In this document: positions 9,801-15,103 of the stretch, one piece after another
Layout of the letters: the number at the start of each line of letters is the position of its first letter
Position numbering within the stretch: the first letter of the stretch is position 1
Virus record (IMG/VR): IMGVR_UViG_3300017952_000081
Location: 1 to 27,113 of that record
Length of the DNA stretch: 27,113 bases
From: a virus
Strand: one strand, 5' to 3'
Position numbers and translations under genes: made by a program
Notes under the pieces: generated by a model
What the model was told of the DNA's origin: nothing
Database searches by the model: none
What the model saw: only the letters and a program-made list of their open reading frames with translations

Positions 9801-11617
9801 GCATCAGCAGCACCTTCGCCGTTTTGTACAATATCTATAATTTCGTCCCATAGGGCATTTACACGAGCTATAAATGTACTATCTCCAAGATAATCATCAG
9901 TAATACTTTTAGCATATGTAAATGCTTCAACGTGTTGATCACGTTGATCTGGTAATGTATCAAATGTACCATTATAGTAGCGTAAACCCGCACTTACACT
10001 TCTGTAATTACTGTTAAACACAGCATCTTGTCTTATTGCATTTAGTAAAAGATTGACATCACGTTTACATTTTTCTACATTGTAATCAAATCCTGCCCAA
10101 ATACTAGGAGTTGCAGCGGCTATTTGCGCTTGAATCCAAGTTACTGTGTCATCAGCAATAGTATTTTTCTCAGCTATTAATGTATCGTATGCTGTTCTAT
10201 ATCCAGGTTCTCTAAAACGTAAAACAAATTCTTCAACAGGAGTATCACGATTAATACCCACAATTGTAAGTGTTTGTTTACCTTCACTTTGACCTGTAGC
10301 AGTAACACTAGCACGGTCAAATTCAAATGCTTTAGGTGAATAACCACTTGAACGTAGCGCATACAAACCAAAGTTTGTTGCAGAGTTAGTAATTGAGCAA
10401 TATCCGCCTGATTGTGTATAAACACCGTTGAGTAGGAAAATTTGGAAACAGCTAACGATCTGTGCATAAGCATCGTTAAGTAGTCGCCAACCTGTACCAC
10501 CAAACGAAAGCATGGTGTATGCGTTAGCAACCATCGATTTACCTTGTTCAGGTACAGCACCAATAGCTGGATTCTCTGCTTCAATTGGAAAATCAGGAAC
10601 GTTAGGCGATTCAACTAATGCACCATCAATTTTAGCACCACTACCACCTAAGAAAGAAATAATCGAGCAGTTTTGTGTATATGGAGATGTAAAAATTCTT
10701 GGTCTTGAGTCTGGCAGGTTTGTATATTCTGCACGGTCGGTAACGTCAGTTGCAAAAGGATCATCAAACACTGTTGCATAATCCCAAGTAATAACAGGAA
10801 TTCCGTTAGCATCAATACCGTCGCGGAAAGTAAATTCACCAAAGTAACAAGCGTTACGAACACGGAACATGTCCAAGTTAGCATTCGCAGGACGCACAAT
10901 ACATCCACGCAAACCGTCGCCTTTTACAACAACATTGTCTGGAATAATAACAGGGTTGTCTTCTGTATAGTCGCCAACAGCAACTTTTACGTTTACCCTT
11001 GTGCCAGAAAGTGTACCGTCTGCATTATAAACAATAGCAGATGCTAATTTACAAGCACGTTTAATTGTTTTAACTGGAGCACTCTGTCCATCGTTAGCAT
11101 CGTCGCCTTGTTCTTCGGAAACGTATATAACATTACCGCCAAAAATATCAGGATCAGTAAAACTTAGATTACCTTGCCCATCTGTTTTGAGTAGCTGACC
11201 TATTGTACCTGTAACTGGAGGCAAAGTTAAGGTATATCCGTCTGCTAGTGTATCTGGTGATTTAATACTAACACCGTCATCGCCAGATGCTGTTAATTCT
11301 TTAAATGTAAGCGTATTTGCATCTTCGATATTAACTCTATCTTTTAAATTAATATCAGTGTCATTGATAATCATACGTTCTGTGTTATTTACAGTTACAG
11401 TAACTTGAGCCTGATCAGCAGCTCCTAAATCATCAACTTTAACTTCTGAATCGCCTTCAAAAATTCTTTTGGTAATATCTTGAACAGTGTTATCATCACG
11501 CAATAGGTATACTTTACCATCGGCTGTATTGATTGCTAATTCACCTGATTCTAATTGAGAAACTATTGGCTGTTTGCCAGCCACAGCACTACGCTTGTGT
11601 CTAATTGTTGTTGCCAT
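845..11617 (-). CDS. Giant tail-fibre/structural protein with beta-helix, Cys-x-Arg-Asp modules and IDHP C-terminus (3590 aa)
   Basis: An intact 3590-aa protein starting at ATG 11617 behind AGGAGG. Domains in order: an N-terminal cap; a pectate-lyase-like beta-helix (about 160-440, 'VIYVSEEQGDDANDG ... TIKRA'); three Cys-x-Arg/Glu-Asp helical modules with Cys at about 517, 668 and 837; a 'GDFKVGDF' segment near 1225; long beta-repeat shaft regions with 'TVNG', 'GGVG' and 'NTTDSTFEGYDG' motifs (about 2430-2470); repeats around 'FTGNGSGL' (about 2990-3230); 'DADLLDG' repeats; and a C-terminal domain (about 3475-3590) with 'KSFVIDHPTK', 'GTLEGPEDGVYVRGR' and 'LPDYW'. That C-terminal domain is familiar from fibres of marine T4-like phages. 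The protein is probably a long trimeric fibre that recognises the host. It is a paralogue of the split gene upstream. Which T4 fibre it replaces (gp34-gp37) cannot be decided from sequence. Confidence 0.93.
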   Translation of the reverse strand: MATTIRHKRSAVAGKQPIVSQLESGELAINTADGKVYLLRDDNTVQDITKRIFEGDSEVKVDDLGAADQAQVTVTVNNTERMIINDTDINLKDRVNIEDANTLTFKELTASGDDGVSIKSPDTLADGYTLTLPPVTGTIGQLLKTDGQGNLSFTDPDIFGGNVIYVSEEQGDDANDGQSAPVKTIKRACKLASAIVYNADGTLSGTRVNVKVAVGDYTEDNPVIIPDNVVVKGDGLRGCIVRPANANLDMFRVRNACYFGEFTFRDGIDANGIPVITWDYATVFDDPFATDVTDRAEYTNLPDSRPRIFTSPYTQNCSIISFLGGSGAKIDGALVESPNVPDFPIEAENPAIGAVPEQGKSMVANAYTMLSFGGTGWRLLNDAYAQIVSCFQIFLLNGVYTQSGGYCSITNSATNFGLYALRSSGYSPKAFEFDRASVTATGQSEGKQTLTIVGINRDTPVEEFVLRFREPGYRTAYDTLIAEKNTIADDTVTWIQAQIAAATPSIWAGFDYNVEKCKRDVNLLLNAIRQDAVFNSNYRSVSAGLRYYNGTFDTLPDQRDQHVEAFTYAKSITDDYLGDSTFIARVNALWDEIIDIVQNGEGAADAYSFPTPTGGSNNASDAGYANAVQQLIANKAFVQDEVTAWIADQVSAGTSPFATNFAYNSAKCQEDIGLIIDALIYDLTYGGNLQTYDAALAYFVGTVAQYGSGKKEETIAAYGRLKTVIGEVILETAVTTSSGTTEVQDTSGTAGSSAAATKAESLVQEIIDYIDADGDATISELEQDYPDISWTTQSLQDNYNLLDYTTRINIAQNVNEYIEEQIAPAIWYNFTYDIEKCRRDTRLIVEAVAQDTWDTGNRYTRAAGLSYYTNNLADSTRSQISGQERQTIAAVEKASELANTAISGLTGVTLAIEDFVDSRFEIVKEAIRDPGDIPSYTEVSSEGDVTNSYKPAPTEQTFDASADVNAGTSIFTITGHGYTNGQKVIYDPDGNTPIGGLDPEQTYYIKLIDENEFTLAFDDSLEFDVVLFTGFNNSGTHKFLSNIIEFFVEEILSSHTTYQQLILESGSESYEFVPGRQITGTTGVNNNAAIVHSWTPIERKLIVSVEQVTVGSSTLRIQFDATSTITSDHAGSPNTSIGVNEVSAVRDLGTATFTVTATDGTSSLTNLSNLPEKSVWFHRPSVVNSSAHTWEYAGSGTDYNALPQNGGNTREEYEQFEELPGRCYSSGTNELGDFKVGDFITAFNRTGNITFRNKVQVDELDALRLSLSDVAIEEISTSVNLGDDEIGGPSDARLSTQLAVRSFISNRLGGFVDKTVSTAAVPGAIVQLNTNGQLNADLIPATRQFTNTNTNGYLSRLEQVDNIPAADLKAGDIATENYQQVELTLSGNITANDGDVITQPGVEGAIAYAKGSYDNSGNILVASQGERWDETADSTADPWEVSAGTIYINGVDSGLTVDSKGSSSDIIDNFFLRSSISSQYLVLDPDDDYTFTSQTITNIARSSNVATITTSGAHNFQIDNNVQVVVEGDTTFTVNGKILSVPSSTTFTIANTGSDVSSTGDSGTARTIVTSADGNAQGAVSEVRYGVLTNVDNGNITGGSLYTPTGGTLVYENVALTNVSGSGSGATADITVTAGQVTDVDIKTGGTGYAVGDTLSTLASSIGGTGSGFEIDVSSIEKRAYVNILGGELFVASATSIDFVEDNSAVQNAKFINLDDEESKNFLAGTTGGGGAVDYTTYRITIANHVFGNGDPVVYNTLGNVAIGGLINGQVYYTKRIDNSTVELYEDFSLLNQVEFLTTPANNNHNITRRVVNQVDNSLTVLAHGLTTGDAIRIETLSDGSTANELFSVAGDPIATGSRFFVGSVTDNSFTIHELRSDALASINGLVTNAKDIDGAGVGSAEIIPNNVQVSAVINTSSRIKANWNTLAVTNIDATNIISGTISPSRLASSGVANTDTFLRGDSSYQTVVQSLKKANTTDNPITLTGSSLGGEFYGDPVNIGISNVDYDPLGTFSTLGVARFIQQQFDVNTNGSGEVFIKDGVVDAGTLDSLDSAYFLNPANLTSLVPVNRGGTNISTYAVGDILYAQSAGSLNRLEIGRNNSFLKSNGTTPEWGTALDLAEGLDVGSANLTSSSTGLGQVYNTNVTSLEIGGAAENVKIGASSTGRDISANVISYEAATSQDVTVNLNSIARQTNAASANGENVILFADTSNILFGMLVTGSGNIPANTTVTGVTDAGEVFISNDLTGSILTSTNITFTTTPLTLGIRAGDTVTINGSGITNVDGTWPVLGASETATSFTVRVDANVSADPAITQNGTIVRDNTLLLRNRNVILGSAEASASPVDAVIKGESGIGNNIAGGDLTLAGGLSTGSATGGSVIIQTGDTGTAGDIEQTYTTRMTINTDGDVIIPGYVNLTGTAGLKVPVGTSAQRPGEAGVATGEAQGQIRYNTTDSTFEGYDGANWGSLGGVKDVDQDTKIEAESSAGTDNDQLDFYTAGTQRMQIGATGDLAFGDGLNKFNVAFTTGNTDIAGNLVVTGDLTVNGTTTTIDTATLAVEDKNIELGNVTTPSDATADGGGITLKGATDKTINWVNATDSWTSSENFELASGKAYRINGASVLSSTTLGGAVVNSSLTGVGTIGTGVWQGTIISPTYGGTGVNNGTKTITLGGNFTHSGAHTLSLTTTGNTALTLPTSGTLANRGNLSQFAATTSAQLAGVISDETGSGALVFGTSPTITTGLNAASATMALFDTTATTINFGGAATAIDIGAATGTTSINNNLDVDGDVNVDGGDITTNSSTFNLVNTTATTVNIAGAGTGITIGAATGTATIRNATTTLNGNLNVNGTTIDTDETGTFNLIKDNATTIAFGQAATSIVVGETTGTTRFRHNVDVDGNLNVDGTFTVPAINNTPIGNVTPSTGAFTTLAANSFVTFTDATNADRTETFADDPASVKLTGGIRVAKDVVADNFWGDIAASQITSGTFANARISSGNVTQHQGDITGTGVLNSGSINTGFGNINIGTSIFTGSGAGLTNVNASSITSVNNSVIPDAAIAASSITQHQASITGTGALNSGSITDGFGSINIGTSTFTGNGSGLSSLNASNLSSGTVAGGRLGGNQSMAGVKTFTNTSAASSTTTGAVRINGGLGVQGAIYGGSFNGTGSALTQLNASNLSSGTVPNARIDGTYGNLTGTGVLDAGEITTTFGNINIGTSTFTGNGSGLTNVDADLLDGINSTQFVRSDQADTMTGLLTMSHAGDEMIRLADTSATGNPYISWYQAGTRRAYMQFVDSGNRVRIYNDVHDDYIDLLGGVNGLKHNADGTEYTVWTSGNDGSGSGLDADLLDGESSAFYRNASNLNAGTFPDLFSASTRYNIGLIDGNGSQTRDKIRVWSSGTYTIGMKSGYTYGGLNDYAMSFQMSNTNDRGFWWGDSSHADSQGAMALTTDGELTVAKAARIGFGEGDTTSPGTNYMLEVNGTFAAVSKSFVIDHPTKDGMKLRHGTLEGPEDGVYVRGRLKDTNVIELPDYWTGLVHEDTITVNLTAIGGKQDIWVEDIVDNTVIVGSDAPINCFYTVYGERKDVDRWDTEYEE
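1930..2700 (-). repeat. Imperfect tandem repeats encoding FTGxGxGL shaft units
   Basis: Within the 3590-aa gene, three imperfect copies encode 'FGxINIGTSxFTGxGxGL' preceded by 'ITGTGxLNSGSI' or a close variant. They lie at about 1955-2060, 2326-2430 and 2517-2630, and are similar at both DNA and protein level. Such Gly/Asn/Thr-rich units are typical of trimeric beta-structured fibre shafts. Copy number could vary by slippage or recombination. Confidence 0.75.
4188..4290 (-). repeat. Dispersed repeat shared with 12742-12840 (GYDG/VKDVDQDT unit)
   Basis: This stretch encodes 'QIRYNTTDSTFEGYDG' followed by 'WGSLGGVKDVDQDT'. A closely similar DNA copy lies at 12742-12840 in the same orientation, inside the 3' half of the split fibre gene. 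The match is imperfect DNA but nearly identical protein, so it reflects paralogy under selection or gene conversion. It is the most conserved patch between the two giant fibres and a possible site of recombination between them. Confidence 0.7.
9000..10130 (-). repeat. Three Cys-x-Arg-Asp helical modules in the 3590-aa fibre
   Basis: Three copies of a module with the pattern C-x-[RE]-D-x3-[IL]-[IVL]-x-A-x3-D-x4-[GS]-N, then A-[GA]-x-x-Y-[YF]. The Cys codons lie at 10067-10069, 9614-9616 and 9107-9109, giving periods of 151 and 169 codons. Eight more copies, two of them degenerate, occur in the split fibre gene. Predicted helical content is high, unlike the beta-rich shaft. I do not know a named domain for it. 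Confidence 0.8.
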
Positions 11618-11648
11618 TCGGCATGCCTCCTATTTAGGTACGGGTCAA

Positions 11649-11660
11649 GTCTATATAGAC
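11649..11660. other. 12-bp perfect palindrome in the giant-fibre leader
   Basis: GTCTATATAGAC is a perfect inverted repeat lying 32-43 bases upstream of the 3590-aa start, within the presumed mRNA leader. It is flanked by GGG on one side and CCC on the other, so a short imperfect hairpin is also possible. A second dyad, CTGTACAG (11686-11693), adjoins the late-promoter element. These may be protein-binding sites or RNA structure; no function is shown. Confidence 0.4.
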
Positions 11661-11694
11661 GCCCAAAACTACACGATAGAAATCGCTGTACAGT

Positions 11695-11702
11695 TATTTA
11701 TC
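11695..11702 (-). promoter_or_regulatory. T4-late-type promoter for the 3590-aa fibre gene
   Basis: GATAAATA on the minus strand matches the T4 late promoter core (TATAAATA) in seven of eight bases. It sits in the 108-base gap between the two fibre genes and gives a leader of about 70 nt before AGGAGG-ATG at 11617. The same octamer precedes the 120-aa gene at a similar distance. In T4 this element is read by RNA polymerase carrying sigma factor gp55. Confidence 0.6.
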
Positions 11703-11725
11703 ATAGGAGAAAAGTAGTAGCTTAA

Positions 11726-14700
11726 TTAAAAGCTACCACCGTCGATTGTATCTGTCCAAACCGGAGTTGCATCAACATCACTAGTTACAGTAAGTAATTG
11801 GAAACTTGTACTTGCATCGCTAGTACCAGCTGCATCTGTAACTTGTACTGGATTTGCAGTATCACCATAAAGTATACCATTTTCAGTAAATGTACTTACA
11901 CCTGTACCACCGTATTGTACTTCAAGATCGTTATTGGTTAGTACCAGTGTTCCATCTACTGTTAAGTCTTCATTTACAGTAACACTTTGATCAAATGTTG
12001 TTAAGCCGCCCGATGCGCCGATTGCAATTGTAGTTGCTGCACCGCCAAAATTAACAGTTGTAGCAGTTGTGTTTAACAAGTTAAATGTTGTTTGATCAGT
12101 GCTTAGTGTATCATTATTGATTGCAACATCAGTAGTAAATGTAGAAACTGTTTCACTTAAACGTAATTTTTCAACATCAGCAGCACCACTTATCATTGTG
12201 CGGAAGACCATGTCAAAGTCTTCTTGTCCGCTTGTTACATCAGTAGCAACAACATCAATTACACCAATGTTTTCAAAGTTACTATTTCCTGTTTCAAACT
12301 CAAATTTAAGACCAGTACCACCACCTGCTCCAGGTGAACCACCGTCATTATGATGAGCAAGTGTTATTGGATAAATGATGTTTGTTGCATCTCCAGCGGC
12401 TGCGTTATTGAATATTTTTGCTGTATTTTGTAATTCAATAGTATCTGCAGGAATAATAATAGCATCTGTTTGTAAATCAGTTAACTGTAAGTTTCCGTCA
12501 TTATTGCCACTTATAAATCCTTGTACATGCAAGTTTTCTGCAATGCCAACGCCACCTGCTACTACTAATGCTCCTGTTTGATAATCTGTGCTTGTTGTAG
12601 TTGCGTTAAGTGTTACTGTTAAAACTGTACTATCAAACGAAGATGCAGCATTTTCAATTATAAAACGTTGAGCGTCATTTGTAAAGAATTTTAATTGATC
12701 GTTGTCAGTACCTGGTGAATCTTCAGGACTAATATAAGTGTCTTGATCAACGTCTTTCACACCGCCTAATGATCCCCACGCAGTACCGTCATATCCTTCA
12801 AATGTGCTATCAGTTGTGTTGTAACGAATTTGACCTTGTACTTCTGTAGGTCTTTCTAGTGTTGTACCGACTGGAATCTGTAATGCACTTGTACTGTCAA
12901 TAATAACATCTTCTACATTAATAGTCATTGTGCCTGTAGCAGCACCCATATTAATTGTTGTAGCTGCGCCAAATGCGTTTATAGTAGTAGCATTTGTATT
13001 AAAGACGTTAAATGTACCTGTTTCGTCAGTTATAATATTTGTACCGTTTACTTCTACATCTCTGTCAGCAATTAAATCCCTGTCTGCAACAACATCTTGT
13101 CCAGCGTGTATGTTAACTAGTGAAGATATTCCACCTGTTACTTGTAATGCGCCTGTAGAATTGTCAGTAGCAGCGTCAGAATTTAACAACACTAAATTAG
13201 CTATTTGTCCAATTTCTACTTTTTCAGCGCCGTCGGTTGTGTTGATACTTATATAGTCTTCAATGTTTTCGTGTAGTCTAAATGCGTCAACAGTATCATC
13301 CGGAAGATCAATATCTGTAATACCATTTATATCAATTGTATCTTCTGCTCTATCACTACCTAAACGTGTATCTCCGTTTACATTCAAACTCAATTGAACA
13401 TATAAATCTTCACCAATACCTACACCACCATCTACAACAAGAGCACCTGTAGTAGGACTTGTACTACCGCTATCATTTTGAATTTCAACTTTTGGTTGTT
13501 CACCAAATGTAAATTTTTCTTCGCCCTCACGTGTATTAATACTTACATAGTCTTCTGTGCCAACACTAATACTGTATGCTTGTAGACTTTCTTGTGGAAT
13601 AGTTAGTTCAACGTCTCCTGTAAATGTAATATTTCCATTTACTGTAAGCGTACCTTCAACTAACAAATCTGGATTAATTGTAACTAAACCTGTTGCAGAA
13701 CCTACATTTATAACGGTTGCTTCACCACCAAAGTTAATTGTTTCTGCTGTTGTGTTTAAGAGGTTGAAGCTATCAACATTTGTAGATAACACATCACCGT
13801 CGACATCTAAATTACCATCAAGTATCAAGTTTCCTGTTACAGTACCGCCTGTTAGTTTATTAAGATATCTATTTTCAACGTATGTTGTTACAGCTGATTG
13901 TGTTGGAGCAGTGTTAATATCTACTAAACCGTTACTTGCTGTTAAGTTAGGATTGTTACTTACTTCTTTCAGTTCTACACCAACTGGAATACCATCTCTA
14001 ATAAATGGTCCTACACTGGTTAAACCTTGTAAGTCAATTTCATTAGCGTTAAGTGTAATAGCACCTGTAAGTGCGTTAACTGCAAAGAAATTACCAACTC
14101 TAAAGTTACCAATTTGGTCAACAGTACCACCTGCAAATACTTTACCTTGACCTACTTCGATAATTTCTTGCGTGGCAATCGGAGATCCGCCAAAGAATGG
14201 AAGTGCGTTATATGTAATACCTGCGCCAACATATTCAAATGCGTGACCTGATGTTGAAATTGTACTAACATTGTAAAGCTGTCCAAGTGTGTCGTTTTGG
14301 ATAGTAATCAAACCTGGTGATATAATAATATCATATGTACCACCATATGTTGCGTTGATTTGTTTTATTGCTTCGTCAACAATATTTTCTGTGTTACGTA
14401 AAATCATTTCACGTTCTATATTGTATGTACTATTACCCAACGAATAATCGTGATTTACTTCACTCCATCCTGTTGTATAACCTTCTTCAATAGATTGAGC
14501 TATTCTATCAATTAATAATTCTACAGTTTGTCCAGCAGCTAGAGTACCGTCTGGTATACTTACATCTTGCGTTAAAGAGTTGCCTGGACTTTTTGTAATA
14601 GGATTATTTTGTGCAATTTCTTTTAGAATGTCGCCTAGATATCTATAAGTTAATTCAGTAATTGATTCTTGACCTTCAATTACAGCATTATTGTAGTATG

Positions 14701-15103
14701 CTAATCCTGCACGTCTAGTTTGTTTGTTACCTCCGTACATCAGATCATAGACTACTGCATCTATAATGTATTTTGTATCTCTTTCACAAACATCAACTTT
14801 ATAATCAAAATCAACAATACTATCAAATATAAAGTCTGTTACTTGACCTTGAATAGTTGCTTTTGCAGCTAATAGTTGTGCTGCTGCATTTTGTTGAACT
14901 GTGTTTAACCAACTAAAGTTAGGTTGAATTTCACCAGGTGTGCCACTTAAAGTTTGATTCGTTACAGCATCTTCGATAATTTGCAACAAATTCTCTGCTG
15001 AGTTTGCTTCTGTAAGTGTACCATAATTTCCATTTAAACTCTGAGATTCACCGTTTCCTGTACTCGGAGTAACTGCAACACCTTGTATAACATCAGCAAC
15101 CAC
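11726..15103 (-). CDS. 3' part of frameshifted giant fibre gene (1125-codon reading frame)
   Basis: This frame encodes the C-terminal 45% of a giant fibre whose N-terminal part is in the frame ending at 15133. The only start available at its head is a GTG (15103) with no ribosome binding site. In-frame homology continues upstream of it to about 15151 ('TEQAAITGAAYAHLADVV'), matching the middle of a helical module. Contents in order: the rest of one module; a complete Cys-Glu-Arg-Asp module (Cys codon 14786-14788); a 'FEYVGAGITYNALPFFGG' and 'GNFRVGNFFAVN' segment shared with the 3590-aa fibre; then beta-shaft repeats ('TGALVVDGGVGI', 'TVNG', 'INFGG') and a natural C-terminus 'WTDTIDGGSF'. It is probably a tail-fibre shaft. 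Whether it is made at all depends on the frameshift near 15151. Confidence 0.8.
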   Translation of the reverse strand: MVADVIQGVAVTPSTGNGESQSLNGNYGTLTEANSAENLLQIIEDAVTNQTLSGTPGEIQPNFSWLNTVQQNAAAQLLAAKATIQGQVTDFIFDSIVDFDYKVDVCERDTKYIIDAVVYDLMYGGNKQTRRAGLAYYNNAVIEGQESITELTYRYLGDILKEIAQNNPITKSPGNSLTQDVSIPDGTLAAGQTVELLIDRIAQSIEEGYTTGWSEVNHDYSLGNSTYNIEREMILRNTENIVDEAIKQINATYGGTYDIIISPGLITIQNDTLGQLYNVSTISTSGHAFEYVGAGITYNALPFFGGSPIATQEIIEVGQGKVFAGGTVDQIGNFRVGNFFAVNALTGAITLNANEIDLQGLTSVGPFIRDGIPVGVELKEVSNNPNLTASNGLVDINTAPTQSAVTTYVENRYLNKLTGGTVTGNLILDGNLDVDGDVLSTNVDSFNLLNTTAETINFGGEATVINVGSATGLVTINPDLLVEGTLTVNGNITFTGDVELTIPQESLQAYSISVGTEDYVSINTREGEEKFTFGEQPKVEIQNDSGSTSPTTGALVVDGGVGIGEDLYVQLSLNVNGDTRLGSDRAEDTIDINGITDIDLPDDTVDAFRLHENIEDYISINTTDGAEKVEIGQIANLVLLNSDAATDNSTGALQVTGGISSLVNIHAGQDVVADRDLIADRDVEVNGTNIITDETGTFNVFNTNATTINAFGAATTINMGAATGTMTINVEDVIIDSTSALQIPVGTTLERPTEVQGQIRYNTTDSTFEGYDGTAWGSLGGVKDVDQDTYISPEDSPGTDNDQLKFFTNDAQRFIIENAASSFDSTVLTVTLNATTTSTDYQTGALVVAGGVGIAENLHVQGFISGNNDGNLQLTDLQTDAIIIPADTIELQNTAKIFNNAAAGDATNIIYPITLAHHNDGGSPGAGGGTGLKFEFETGNSNFENIGVIDVVATDVTSGQEDFDMVFRTMISGAADVEKLRLSETVSTFTTDVAINNDTLSTDQTTFNLLNTTATTVNFGGAATTIAIGASGGLTTFDQSVTVNEDLTVDGTLVLTNNDLEVQYGGTGVSTFTENGILYGDTANPVQVTDAAGTSDASTSFQLLTVTSDVDATPVWTDTIDGGSF
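12742..12840 (-). repeat. Dispersed repeat, partner of 4188-4290
   Basis: This encodes 'QIRYNTTDSTFEGYDG' and 'WGSLGGVKDVDQDT', as in the 3590-aa fibre gene. Identity is high at protein level and moderate to high at DNA level. Both copies are in the same orientation about 8.5 kb apart, so recombination between them would delete the intervening fibre sequence. Confidence 0.7.
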
